A stretch of DNA of 64,000 nucleotides from the NCBI GenBank assembly GCA_946807835.1, contig OX327697.1:14828001-14892000 (forward strand). Direction: 5' to 3'. This stretch comes from Ailanthus altissimus. Its lineage: Eukaryota > Streptophyta > Magnoliopsida > Sapindales > Simaroubaceae. Positions within the stretch are counted from its first letter, which is position 1; every line of letters starts with the position of its first letter. The notes beneath the pieces are model-generated. The model saw nothing but the letters and a program-made list of their open reading frames with translations. It was not told the origin of the DNA and ran no database searches. The translations under genes were made by a program, and so were the position numbers. This document shows, one piece after another, positions 34,171 through 47,139 of this stretch.

Positions 34171-36194
34171 CCTAAAATCTTGCATATTTAATTAGTTGTA
34201 ATTCAATTAAAAAGAAAAAATAAATAAATTTGTTAAGGAAAAGATAATGATTTTATTCCGAATAAAAGACTATTATGATTCTGGTGATATGACCATATAG
34301 TAGAAGTTCCAAAGGGAATGTGAAATATTTTCTTTTTAGCATCCCTTAGAATAATCTTAATTTGATTATAGCCACTGATTTCATCCATTGTCTAGGTTTT
34401 ACATCTCCATATCCTTGTTGGTGAAAACTATGGCATTGATGGTCTCCAAATAGGCTCTATTGATCTTGGCCTCAACTGTATAAGATTATAGCCTAATTGT
34501 GCTAAGATTTTAGAGAGAGCTTTAATGGCAGCTTCTCATGCTTCAGGCTTATACTCTAACTAATCAAATAAATATTTGAACTTAGGATTCTGTTATAAGG
34601 CTTTAACTAAATGGATCTTATATCCTCTTCTTTGGCTTCTTAGGTTCCTCCTTTTAGATGATTACTACTACTTCCTCTGACATATTTCTTTTTATAGGGT
34701 TGATGTCTTCAGTGTACTTGAGTAGGTTAACCACAATCACCTTGTCTTTTTCATGTCATGGAAGCTAGTTAAGGTCTACATGGTAGTTTGTTAATCACTT
34801 CCAAACTCAATTCTTTAATCTTGTAGTAGATCAACTACTGAAGGTACATTTAGTGCATAGTAGGGTGATTGAATATCTGATACAAACAATAGATATTTTG
34901 ACTTCTCTTCTCTTTTTCAGTCAAGGCCCTTCTTGGCAGGTAGGGCCATATAAATCCATTAAATATCTTCTAAATAAGAAGGGTGTTCACGTCTTTTATA
35001 GTTAATGGGTTATTCCTTAGTATTTTCTCTTGATGGTCGTCTGTCATATGACCTAGTCTTATCATCCACTTATATAGCATTTGGATCTATCTACTTCTTC
35101 TCATTGGGTCACCACTACTTGCTAGTAAAGACTTTTAACTAATAAATCAATCCTTTTGGTAACCTCTACAAGCTTGATGAATGAGACAATCTTTATATTC
35201 TTGAGGTAGGTTTGGCATTCAGTCATCATATTGCTTACATAGATCTCTACAAGCTCTTCTTCCTCTTCTACTAGTAGCAATCTAGTACCAGGTCTCTGAA
35301 TTGTCTCATATGTTCAACCAGAAACTCAAAGTAGCCTTGTTTGATTTGGTTGAGCTAGATTATGATAACTCTCTCTTTACTTTGAAAATATTCCTATAAA
35401 ACTTTGATTCCCTCTCTTTCCAATTAAGGATGAATCCTATGGGCAATAAGGCATACCAAGTATATGCATAACCTCTAAGGAACTTGGAGAATTCCCTAAG
35501 CCATAGATTTTTATTATTGGCATATGCCCCAAAAGAGTCGATGACCCTCCCGACATGTTTCTTGGGATTTTCTTTCTTACCAGTTAACAGAGAAAATGAT
35601 GGCATATTGTAGCCTTTGGGAAATGGCATGTCAAGAATCTCGGTAAGGTATAGCGTGCGAGGTACATAGTTCATATCTGCCATAGGGTTACTACGGCTAA
35701 CTTGATTAAATGTTGCTAAAATTCTAGATCGACTAAGTGCATTAATTTTAATTTCATATGTGCCATTATTGATTGATGCTATCTGTGTATCTTTTTTTAA
35801 TGTAATATGGGTAGCATTTGGTGCGGTTGTCATAGCTGTAGGTATGCTTATTGTTTTAATCGTGGTAGTAGATTGAGCAATTCCTTTGGGTTTTTTTACA
35901 ATGCCTCTTGCAAGCCATCCTTCATGACATAGGTTATAGCCCTTAAATTGGTTTCTATAGCTTGATCGCCTCTTTATGCTTCCTTTAGCTTTACATGGAA
36001 GCTGTTTTGAGATTCCTCATGGTGAAAAGATTCACCTTGAACTTCGTGAGCATATTTCTCAAATTCCCACCTTTTTGCATAGACTTTGCCATTGAAAAAC
36101 CACAGCCAAACTCCCTAGTGGATTCGTAAAAATATTTGAGGCGGTATTCAATAACGTGATTTGGCATAACCCGATTGGCTACAATAGTTCTCAT
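34171..36194 (-). pseudogene. Gypsy gag region on minus
   Basis: 35360-35833 is open for 157 codons on minus and encodes a plant retrotransposon gag domain: FPKGYNMPSFSLLTGKKENP, KKHVGRVIDSFGAYANN, WLREFSKFLRGYAYTWY and KFYRNIFKVKRELS. 35991-36194 encodes the upstream leader peptide MRTIVANRVMPNHVI. From 35360 down to 34171 the frame is lost and no protease or polymerase motif is clear, so the element is short or deleted. Gag would form the particle shell. This copy has no intact product. Confidence 0.78.
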
Positions 36195-36404
36195 ATTGAT
36201 ATGGTAGGTTGTATGAAAATATGGCCTAGACTTGTAAAAAGGGTCTCAGCCTTTTCACTCTTGTGATTTCAGAACTAAGGCCCACTAGATCTTTGAGATC
36301 TCCTAAAGTCTGAAAAACCTATTGTTGTAAAATTACTCTAATTGTCTCAAGAAAGGTAAATTTTTCAGATCTAATCACAGCCTTAAATTGTGAAAGGTAT
36401 GCGA

Positions 36405-37053
36405 ACTAAGCTTACATAGTAAATAATAAAGAGGACGTGTGTCTTAGGGTGTCATGTGTATGTATATAAGTAATGCAAGTTAAGCAAACACGTTTGGAGA
36501 AAAAAAAAACAACGATTTAGGTCGTTTGAACCCTAGTTTTAGAATAGCCAAATGAGACATACCTTAAAGGCCTTGTGCATGTGATTGGGAGACGTTCCTC
36601 TATGAATATAGGGCTTTGGAATGGACATAAAGCTATTGTTGTAATGGGAAAATGCCTAAAGACATGATGTTATATTCGTCAAGGATGACGTAAGATAAAA
36701 ACTAGGTTGTGTTCCCTAGGGTTTCAGTCTGTAAGCTCTGGCAGAAGAAAGTATTAAAGACCTATGTTTTAGGGCTTTTGAGGTATTTTGGTGACAATAC
36801 AAGATGTAAGAATGACCAAAAAAGGTGGATTAGATCCGAAATTTCAACATTGGCAAATGGATTACAAGTTAAGAATGATGAATGATTAGAAGTTGTATTT
36901 AGTAATTAGAAGTTGAGTGCTAAACAACGATGAATGAAGAGTAAAGGTTATGGGATCCTACTTAATGATGCTTGATGATCTTTTTACATGAAATGCACGG
37001 GGTTTAATAGGATTTAGGGTTTGTATTAGTTTAAAACATTATGTTTGTACAAA
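36405..37053 (-). repeat. LTR copy 3 (5' LTR) of the minus-strand gypsy element
   Basis: Direct repeat of 33516-34170. The similarity ends at CATTATGTTTG, after which the flanking DNA differs from the internal region. It holds TCCCTAGGGTTTCAG, the site that in copy 1 was the target of the Athila-like insertion. Confidence 0.7.
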
Positions 37054-38690
37054 GACTCAAACCCCCATTGAGACCCTAGGCACCTGTTCTCTATACTCTA
37101 AGCTCAATCCCTAAGACCCAATATTAGATCCCCTAAAATTAGAACACATTATAAGGACTCAAACTCCAAATCTAACACCTAATACCTAAGATTAAATTCC
37201 TTAGATTTAGGACCCAACCCCATCACAAGCTAAAGGCTCATTCCCCTTGAACTTTAAACCTATCATCTAATACTCAAAACTTCATCCAATAAACGTAGGA
37301 TGTTTTTCGAAGACCCAAACCTCTAACAGGCTTTAAAAGATCTCACTTTAGAACCCAAAAGTAAATTATTTGTTAAAGAAGTATTTACATTATTTAATAA
37401 TGTTAGCCTAAAAGACCGTAAAAAATTTGATGATTCTAAACAATAAAGCCAAACAATGATTCTAAACTAAAGTGATAAGTTTTGAAAATTTTAAAAAATA
37501 AGAACAAAATGATGTAAATGAGATATTTTAACAAAACAGAATAATATTTTAAAATTTTATTGGCATTGCATGAGATTGAATTTTTGCACAACCTTGACAT
37601 CAATAGAAGATTAATGTTCTCAACTTTTCAAATAATTTTACTAAAGTTAAATTGGAGTTTTTTATGATATGTTATGGTCAATTCATTCAAGCATATGCAA
37701 AATGAATGGTGCAAAGCAGTTAAAAGATTTGGTTAAAGTGATTTGGCAGTTTAAAGTGCCAAACTAATAATTGGTTTCAAAACCAGTTTGAGTCAATAGC
37801 TAACTTGCTCAAAAGAAATTTGGCTGTTTAGAAAAGCGATCATCTAGTTTGGATGTGAAAAGCACTATAACGGCTAGAAATAAGTAATTTTTTCATTTTT
37901 CTATAAATATCTCATTTAAGAACTCAAAGGACATCAAGTCATCACATTTTAACATCCTTAAGATCCAGTGTTCTTCCATATTTAATCAAATATAATTAAA
38001 AGTGTTTAAACATTTACATTCACTCGATTAATTTGTATTTAGATTATCTCTTCTATTTGGTTATTTAAATGGTTGTATGAAACACTTTAAAATTTTAGTG
38101 AAATATTCATTATAAATTTAATTGGTACATTAAAAATTAATTTATTATATAAATTTTTTAACACCTTCAAAATCACGTGTATTTGTATTTGTTTCTCAGC
38201 CAAAAGTTAAAACAATATCAATAGAATCCTCAAGGCGATTACTTAAGGCGTGGACATAAATTATAAAGTTTTAAACCACATAAATATTTAATATTAAATT
38301 TCTTTCTCCCTTACTCGCAATAATTTTCCAAATTATTGATTTGCTTGATTTATAACTTTAATTTTACATTTATTATTTTAATATTAGGACAGACTCAATT
38401 CTCCCTTCCTCTTAAATTTTACCTAAACTAGAATTTTAAATAATTATCAACCATACACACTAAACACTCTAAAAAGCGTTAATAATTTTTGCCAAAAACC
38501 ACTTGCTTTTTTGAAAAACACTAAAAGAAACCGATAATAATCAAAACACTGTGATAAAAGCACTTTATTAATAGCATCCCAAACTTCCCAAGTTTAGAAG
38601 CCATTACTTGTAAACCAAAACATTACTCCCAAACATACCGTAATTATTTGGTATGTTTATATCTTCCCTTGCTTGTTTTAGCATGTCATT
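37054..38690. other. Intergenic stretch with no recognised gene
   Basis: 37054-37350 is rich in ACCCAA, CCCTAA and CCTAAG words without a fixed period. The rest is AT-rich. I see no coding motif or transposon ends. The 3' untranslated region of the kinase-like gene probably begins at its right side. Confidence 0.45.
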
Positions 38691-39381
38691 TATTGTTTAT
38701 CCGAAATCACAAAGAAGAAAGGAAAGTGTAAGAGACTAGAGAGAATGTGATGGCCCCAATGAGCCAGATAATGCTAGATGAAGGGAAACCAAGAATGCCC
38801 AAATCTCACACAGCCCATTTACATACAAGGGTGATGCCTTCAGCGGGATAATTCAAGCCAGTCGATCTCAGCATAAGAAATACACAGATTGCCAAAAAGT
38901 CAATCTAACGGCTCCTATCTTTACAAGAAACTATCATAATAGGTATACCATACAAGAAACTCAACAAAAACGCATATGGCAATCGAGTTTTCAAAGCGTC
39001 TAGGAAGAACCAGGAGACTGGCTGCAGCATTTCCAGATAATCTGTAATTACCCAATCCAAACTAGGAAGAATCTGTAGAAAAGCTCACACTCAGGCTCAT
39101 CTCTTAGAAACTCAGTCCCGGATATTTCCAAGAACAAAGGTCCATGTGATAAAGAACAATTAAAAAGTAAGTGCCCTAACTGAGCTGCTTCTCTGGACTT
39201 GAGCCATTCTCGAAAAGTATGTGACTGCCATTCATCTGAAAGATCAGAAACTCCATATCAGTTACCCCAATGACTTCCAAGTATTTCGAGACTTCAAATA
39301 TAATTTTCTGGCAGCAAACAATAGTGATCAGAATGAATATAGAGCTTTGATTTCTGCCAATATTTGACAGTCAACAAGGTC

Positions 39382-42300
39382 CTATGCTGATGTGTCAATT
39401 TCCTTCCCATGATCTTCTTCATGAATATTTCTCCTCAGCCTTCTTATCCATATATCATAATCTATGGGATAAGGTGTTCCACATAAACTGTCAACATAAT
39501 CAGCAAAAGCTTTCAAGACAGTTGAGACATCACCAAGCTTCTGCTGAATTATTCTCCTTGACCAAGAGGTCTCTCTCCACTGCAATGCCCCCTCAACTGA
39601 GTCCAAATCAGGTAAAGCCCCACCACAGGAAAAATAAAGCATGTAAACCAGGCTCTCAGCATCTGAAGCTGAGCACAATTTTCCCTCCTGTAGAGCATAT
39701 GTTGATGAGAAATGAAGATTCATTGCAGGGCGGTCCTTGTCTTCCAGTATCGCATGTCCCCAACCAATAAGGACAAAATAGGGATGCCTCACTCCAGATC
39801 TCACACAAATTACATTATCTGGCCGGATATCTCCATGCCGAATTCCAGCAGAAGAGACAGTACAAAGTGCAGATAAGCAATCATGGCAACACCTGACAGC
39901 CTCATCCAAACCGAATTGACCTTCACTTACCATATTAGCTACTGTTTCACCAACTGGGCTGGTCACAAGAATTGGGGTGCCACACAAAGGGTGATCACAG
40001 TTTCCACCTGAGCTGGGTCTGCGACATTGACCCGGGTGAACAATCCTGCCTGATGCACTCAACTGTGGCAGATATTTGCTAGAAAAACCTTTTTGCTTCA
40101 TGACAGTCAATATTTTTGTTTGTCGCTGTACTTGATACCATAAATTCATGTCTTGCCATGCTGGTTCCAACTGAGAAGGATGGGAACCAACATATAGAAA
40201 CAGAGACTTGCCTGATTCTTCAACAGGTGAGGCAATGTAATACGTGAGTTCACCATTACTGAGGACTTCATTAATCTGATAACCATTTTGAATATTTGAA
40301 TCCTCCAACCATGATATAGATCCTATTTCCAGCTTCAACAACTCTTCAGACTCAATTTTGATGGATTCATCCTGAACTTCAACAATTTCATTAGAAACAC
40401 TGTGTTGCTGGAGCCGAAATAGACCATTTCCATTCACTCCAGTATCCCCCAACTGCCTTTCCAGTCTTCTTGTTTGGAGGCGAGAACCATGGTCAGCAGC
40501 TAAATCTTCAATTGAGTGCTTAGGCAATCCAGCAAATTGTATGACACAATGGAAGGTTGCAAAAAGTATTTGTAATGCACCAATATCTTCCCAATTGGCA
40601 TTTCCAAGTTTGTTCCAGATCCTATCAATTGGAGAGACTGCAATTCTACAATGTTTTTTTATCCACTCAGCAGCAGAGTCATAAACATTATTCACATCAA
40701 AATTAAATTTATTTACATCTCCTTCAACTTTCACAACCCCACCATATTGAGAATCAACAAGGAGAACAAACACTGTGTTTGCACTCAGCGAAAAATTCAA
40801 CCTGCTTAAGCTTCTTGATAATAATATACGGAGAGCATAGAAAAATGCCTCACCTAGAACAGATAAAGATGGCCGCTGATCGCTATCCACAGCTAGGTTT
40901 CTAATACCGGACCTCAGAAGAGCCAATTCAAGAATATGATCCCACTTCGCATGTGGATGTCTAGGGTTCTTCAACAATATACCAGTACCACAAAGACCTC
41001 CAAGTTTCCCATTAGCTATTGCCTTCTCAGCCTGATAGAATTTTAAGTTTGGATTGTTTAGGCAGGCAACAGAAAAAGGCATGGGCTCATCCTGACTCCA
41101 AAATGCCTCCCACAAGCCCTTCACACTTGCGTGTAGAAAATCTTCAATGGCAAGATAAGCTGTTGCTTCTACCGTGTCAGATGTCGAGGCATAAACAGCA
41201 TTAGGCATCCGAATCAGCTGCTGAAATGAAACCCCTTCCAGCGCATAATCAAATTTTTGAAGTTCTATCAACTCAAAAGGTGCATCAAAGGCTGGTCTCT
41301 TCTGAGCTGACTTTTCTGAAATTGATACAAACCAATCCTCTAGTTTTGAAGTCAGAATTTCACTGTCCACAAACTTATGAAGAAAGTCTTTGCAACTACG
41401 AGACCTACTTCCAGACGATACACTGGACCTTTTTGTACCAGAACCTACTGATTCCTGCTCTGGGGATCCACCTGCCACACATTAAGCCCTTTAGTATTAA
41501 TTGATCAGTTGGATGCTGGAGTATACTCTCATGCAATTACATCTAGACATTCGCATTAATTAATGCAGCAGAGTTACTCAAGGTAGAAAATAAAAATAAA
41601 TGAAACAAACATTTGCAAAAAATTACTTGGAAGTTAGAATGCCTTATAGAGTGGAAACCATATTTTTATTATGTATGGTAACTGATCCTTACAAGCATGC
41701 TAAGGATTGTCAACACCTTACCCCATTTAATTTCTATATTAAGATGCGGAATACAAAGTTGAAGAACTTTCTTGCAGTAAGTAGTTGTAGTTGTTGCTCC
41801 TTCCACATGTCAGCATATTCATGATTTAATCATACATAATAACACAAATTTGCAGCATAAAGATTAAGGGACAAACAGATTTTCTTGCCCCATAAATAAC
41901 TGAATATGGAAACTTGAAAATGGCTGAAATGGAATATAAAGATCATCAATCCAGAACTACATGAAATGGAAGTCAATTTCCGCATAAAGCTAGTCTAGCC
42001 AAAATTCTTCATATTTCTCTGAATCAACGAACTGAGTACAAGATACCTAAAAGGGAGCCATCACCATCTACTATCTGTTTATTTTCTCCATTTCTAGATA
42101 TTGCCTATAAACAGATTAATTTTTATATTTGGTTTAGGCAATTTTGTACATACACTTTATTTAGCAATAAGCAGGCTAAGCCAAAGGGTTTACTGTGTGC
42201 CAGATATACTATTCAGAAATATTATACTCTAGCAATTAATATCAAGAAAAGGATAAACATGTAACTGTCGGAGTAAAATCATTATAATCGAAACATCTTG

Positions 42301-45300
42301 ACAGCACTCAGCTATTGATTGAAACAACCTTTATGTACACGAATTTTGTCGCTTTCATTTCATAAAAAATCTATGTTGTCTACAGGTGGAAATTGGCGAA
42401 TACATATCAAACAAAGAAGAGAATAACAATTCAAGACTCCTCCCTCTTAGTGATCCAAACAGAGGCTAACAAAAGTTGAACATTGTCAAACAAAAAGCAT
42501 TTTTGTAAACAAGATTGCCATATATTGCCAGTTGCTTGTCCAAGGAGCTACTTACCTCTTCAAACTTTTGACAAAAGAAGAAAGGTTTTAAAATCCAAAT
42601 AGCCCTCCAATTCATGCATGGACCAGAAGGTAGCGGAGCAGCCAAATAGTATGGTTATCAGTGTTAAAGACGGCCCAAGAGTTTAATCCAAGTAGTCCTA
42701 AAGAATCTTCTTTTAAAAGAAGATAATCATCCAATGGTCTCTCTCACTTTTTTTTTTTTTTGACTGCTGACAAACATGGTAATACATCTACTAGAACCCA
42801 CTTAAGTTAAACCCAGTTCAGACTCTTAATTCTTCGCGAGCACTGTAGGGGATGTCTAATAATTAGTCAAACGGTTTTGAATGTTCTTAATTGAAAGAGT
42901 CATTGATGTCTGTTTCCAAATTTTATTTAATGATTTTGGTACTCTGTAAGCTGTATTTACAACCCTTTATATGAGCATAACCTGTAGTTTGGGGACATGA
43001 ATGAATGAATTAATAACTTTTAGCTTAATTTTTTGTTTGTGGTTGCAAACTGATTTTTCTATGATGCCTAGGTTTCTAACGATGATTGTTAGATTTTATT
43101 TATAGTGTGGTACAAACTACCCAACTTGTGATGCCAAGAGATCCTAACCTTTCTTAACAGCAACCACTGGCCTTAAAGACAGCCCACAAAACTTATTGGA
43201 TGATCATAATTTGACCTCAAAACATTACTATAATCCTGAATCCAATTGCATTACTTCCATTAACCTTTAACCTCAACATAATTCAAAAACAAGCCAATTA
43301 TACTTCTCTATCCTATTAGTTGCAACCTAAACCAAGTCCTCACCAGTTACTCTCTACAAACCCTAGTAGTTCATCTTTGTTCCTGGCATTTTCTGCTGAT
43401 CAACTCTCTTAATACAAACCTTGGGCGCATAACTAGTTGCAACCAGATTCCCTTGATCCAGAAAGTCCCAGTGACCTGCTTTTCATCACTTAGCAACTAA
43501 AGCAGACACCAAAATTGATTCTTGAAAACCTAATTCTATTTACAACACTCTACCCCCTTTCACTTGATACGGAAACCCTAATTCTTCTAACATCCTTGAA
43601 TTTATTATATGGCTAGTCTTACATCAACACTATAGATGTAACAGACCAGGCCACTTGTTACTTGAGGAGCAAATGAACTCACAAGGTCACAGACCGAAAA
43701 TATCACCCAAAAATAAAACAGCCATGTTGGAGAGGGTAAAAGCTGCTAACAAATCATTACTGAATGACTACAAGATATTATGTGATTACTTCGTCTTCAA
43801 TAACTACAAACTCTCTATGAAAATCGATTTAGGAATTGCATAAACAATTAGTTGACTGATTTAAGAAATTACCCTGAACAAAGTTTGGTTTTGATCCCTT
43901 GGAATAATATATGCCTTGGCAAAAGTTCTTCATTCCAGATAGGCAAACCAAAAAAACTCTTCCATCATCAAGCTACATTAGCAAAGTTGACCAAATTAAA
44001 AAAAAGTATAGACCAAGACCTGACAGTACCATCTATTTAGAAATTAGAGTTGTTCGTTTGCTCAAATTCTATCCATAACAATGCTGTTAAATAAAAGACA
44101 CTTAATGAAAGGCACTTTGAAATAAAGAGTTAAATTAGTGAGGACATGCTTCAAGAGTTGAACCAAAATTGACCATATTCTGGCTGCCTAGGGGGAGACA
44201 TAGCCAATGAATCCGCTAAAACCATATGGCCAAAGGTTTGATATCCTTGATTTCACTCCCTGTTGCCTAATATCTTAAGGGAAAGTTTTAATCAGTTCCT
44301 TAAGGAAGAAGGCCTCATCAGCATTCTGAACTCTGAAATATCAACCGCAGAAGGTTGTACAATGAGCTTTTTTCTTATGCTACAGCATGGAAATCCATTG
44401 GTGCTTCACAAAACAACAGCGCTTAACTAGTACCTTGCAGTTTTATAGCTAATAATCAAACCTTCTCTCCCACACAAATCTATTAACTTTCTTTTGTACA
44501 AGGAGATCTCAAGAAATCCATAGTTTACCCAAACAACTCAATTGACCTATTTTCTCAAACAAAGATTCCAGATAGCCAAAAGACCTCATTAAAGACATGC
44601 CACAAATGAAACTAAGAAATCAAGACTTTGAATAATTTGACACGCAGAAGATACACTTTCAATCAATTAGCTACTCAATAGCTGTTTTAAATATCCTGTA
44701 AATATAAATGTGAATTTATTGAGGTTGCCAACATTAAGCCAACCAAAAGTAATTACCAACCATACGACAGACAAAAGCAGAAATATAAAAAGAAAACTAC
44801 CAAAATAAAGAACAGGTATGAAAATTATATGGAGGATATCCCAAAATATGATAACCCAAAAAATAATGGACTTTAAAAATACCCATAAATAAATACCATG
44901 TAAGAAGTAATCAAACCAAGAGATTTAAGCACCACTCAAAAATCAAGGAAAAATTTACAAAAAAATCAAGAGTTTAAGTCATTAAGCTAAATAACAACAA
45001 AACATGACATAACCATGACAATGTATATAGAGTTCAATTTCTTCATCAAGTAGTTGGAATCAATAAAGAGAGAAATATAAGGTCTAGGACAGGTCTCACC
45101 TCCCATTACCACTACCTTTCTTCTACAGTTCAAGATCATTGACCCACAAATTCAACTCATATGCCAACATACAAAGTCTTAGAAAATCAAAAAGAAGCCA
45201 ATCGCTCTTTCCCTTTCTCTTCTCACTCTCTCTCTTCAATCCATAGAATGATGCATAAATTGATCATTAGCAACTCTTATTTTTATTTCCACATACATAT

Positions 45301-47016
45301 GTAACGCTTTCCTCTTCTCCCAGTCCCGCATATTTACTCATATTTACCCACTCTTTATTGTACTAATAAATACTAGATACTTTCACTCTCTTTTGGTCAA
45401 CTCCTGATGATAAATTGCCAAAATCTGCCTTAACATCTTACTTTAAACTCCCTTTCTTTCCCTCCATTTTCTGTATGTATATAAATAATTTTATGGATTT
45501 TTCATAATCCTAATCTTTTGTCCTTAAGTAAACACAGAAGGTATTATAATTAGTTGATTGTATTCCCTAAGCTCCAATTAAAGATCGCCAAAAGCTGTCC
45601 CTAGCTTCTAGCTTTAGAATTCCATTGACCCCTCTGTTTTCTGTAAGTCTGTGATAATTATATTTATTCTTCATAATCCTCAAGATTTTACCTTGGATAT
45701 TACATAAAGATTATGTGTTTAATAGTGAATTGCCAACCTGTATAATCCAATCACGCCAGGTTTACACATGCAACTACACCCAAGAATTCCATTTAGAATA
45801 AGCAATTAGTTTCCAAAAGAAAAAACAGAGGAAAGGAGACGGGGATGTGAAAGATCATTAATACACAAATAAAATACAATTGCATCAGAAGTTTCATTCA
45901 AGCCTACAAATCAGTTTCCGCAAAATCAAAAAGAGGAATAGATAAAACCCTCCCTCTACTAGTTGCTTCCATCAGTCTCTTATAACGGAAATGGATTAAA
46001 CTCATGAATAATGTAAGTGTCATGGAGGGATACTGATAACTGTTATGTAGGAAATACTATCACTTTAGCGTGTGACTTTACACACATGCTGATTAGAAGT
46101 CCACAGAGGAATGTCTAATCAACTAAGTATAATGCCAGGTAACTCAAGGAATAATTTGAGTTCCGAAATTTGGAAACAGCAGGTTGAATGAAAAACTATA
46201 TGCTAATATTCTAGCTTCTGCTTAAGCAAGCCTTGCCTTGTTATAAGAATGGGAAAGAAAAAAGGGTCATCCTGTCACTTGAGAGCCATCTTTATACATA
46301 CTTACCTTTAAGCAATTTGCATTATCAGCTGACGTTTTGATAACCTCTTGCAACTATCTTACACTGAAATATTGATAACGAAAATGTAAAACAGACAGCA
46401 CATGAGTAACCATGTGTGTTATGATATTGTAATTTGTATGTGTATGCTCTTATATATAAAAAGAAAAACACAACACTTAACACCTACTGAGAGGAGATGG
46501 AAAATGATTTTATATCTATACAGTGATTCTTGAGTTCCTAATTTGAGAGAGGGAACAGCTCGTATCATTTCCCCAAACAGCAAATGTATCATATCAACTG
46601 AGACTAAACTTCAACTCCCAGTTTGTTTAACAATAACTCACCCAGAAAGTTGCTCGTATTTGCACAACTGACACAAAGCACACCGTTCAATTCAAAAACA
46701 AAACATGGGAGGAATTATAATCAAACACCTCAAATCCTATAGAGAAATGAAAGCAAAGTTACAAAGTTTGATCCGACCGCAATTTCCAAAATAACAACTT
46801 CTCTCAATATGCAAATTAGAGCTGTAGTTACTAATTTTATAGTCACGATTAAATGAGACAAGATCAGTACATGATTGAAACAGAAACTTCTCACGATTAA
46901 ATCACTAAAGAGTCAATTCCGTTTCTTAGCCAAGTAAAATTTAGTCAAATGAGAGAGAATATGGACAATTTTAGGGTTTAAAAAAATGAAAGAGAAAGAG
47001 AGAATATACCTTCCAT
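39382..47016 (-). CDS. Protein-kinase-fold protein, probable pseudokinase (2 coding exons)
   Basis: The main exon, 41471-39382, encodes 696 residues without a stop. It has no ATG at its start, because the codon at 41478 is GTG and lies upstream of an AG acceptor (GGCAG at 41476-41472). A 7-nt coding exon at 47016-47010 (ATGGAAG, followed by GTATAT) joins in frame to give MEGGSPEQES, 698 residues in all; the intron is 5538 nt. Residues 1-30 are Ser-rich. The C-terminal half is kinase-like: HGDIRPDN at 548-555 replaces HRDxKxxN, IGWG at 571-574 replaces the DFG region with Gly572 in place of Asp, and SDAESLVYMLYF at 604-615 matches the D-x-W-S-x-G helix. Loss of the metal-binding Asp argues against normal catalysis. 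The N-terminal 400 residues match no domain I know. Cellular role unknown. The gene lies in a transposon-free stretch. Confidence 0.88.
41472..47009 (-). other. Long first intron of the kinase-like gene
   Basis: GT at 47009-47008 and AG at 41473-41472 bound the intron. It contains no LTR or pol motif that I can see, unlike almost every other 5-kb stretch here. Small open stretches (for example 43655-43843) have no recognisable domain. Untranslated or alternative exons could lie within it. Confidence 0.7.
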
Positions 47017-47064
47017 TATAAACAGAGAGCCACTGTCTTCAAAGTCCCTCATAGATCTTCCTCG

Positions 47065-47066
47065 AC

Positions 47067-47109
<43 letters not shown>
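47065..47109 (-). repeat. GA microsatellite in the 5' leader of the kinase-like gene
   Basis: A CT run on plus is a GA run in the sense strand, ending about 50 nt upstream of the start codon. GA repeats in plant leaders are binding sites for BPC/GAGA-type factors. Whether it is transcribed depends on the true start site. Confidence 0.88.
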
Positions 47110-47110
<1 letters not shown>

Positions 47111-47123
47111 ACACCTCTTAATT

Positions 47124-47132
47124 CCTTTTATA
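47124..47132 (-). promoter_or_regulatory. TATA box of the kinase-like gene
   Basis: On minus it reads TATAAAAGG, about 110 nt upstream of the ATG at 47016. Transcription would then start near 47100, inside or just before the GA run. This is a position-based inference. Confidence 0.55.
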
Positions 47133-47139
47133 TTCTCTC

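Larger units (their letters stand above)
26919..37053 (-). mobile_element. Gypsy-type element on minus with three LTR copies, split by an Athila-like insertion
   Basis: Three related LTR copies lie in direct orientation: copy 1 (about 27120-27433 continued at 33305-33515), copy 2 (about 33516-34170) and copy 3 (about 36420-37053). Shared blocks include AGAGGACACGTG-like starts, CCTATATGAATGTAGGGCTT and GGGATCCTGCTTAATGATGC. Gag lies on minus between copies 2 and 3, so copy 3 is its 5' LTR and copy 2 its 3' LTR. A leader-like segment next to copy 1 (26919-27120) matches 36160-36420. This suggests a second partial element joined at copy 1. Exact LTR ends are not resolved. Confidence 0.65.

Noticed and set aside
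37054..37350. Telomere-like CCCTAA words
   Set aside because: The words are scattered without the 7-bp period of plant telomere repeats and are mixed with ACCCAA and CCTAAG.
39384..39770. 128-codon plus-strand ORF
   Set aside because: It is the antisense shadow of the kinase-like coding exon and has no plausible protein features. The plus-strand ORFs at 41019 and 41226 are likewise shadows.
41472..41478. Translation start at 41478 for the kinase-like protein
   Set aside because: The codon is GTG, not ATG, and the following AG is a good splice acceptor. The in-frame ATG is in the small exon at 47016-47010.
43655..44040. Two consecutive 62-codon ORFs in the long intron
   Set aside because: No recognised domain, on the opposite strand to the host gene and with unremarkable composition.
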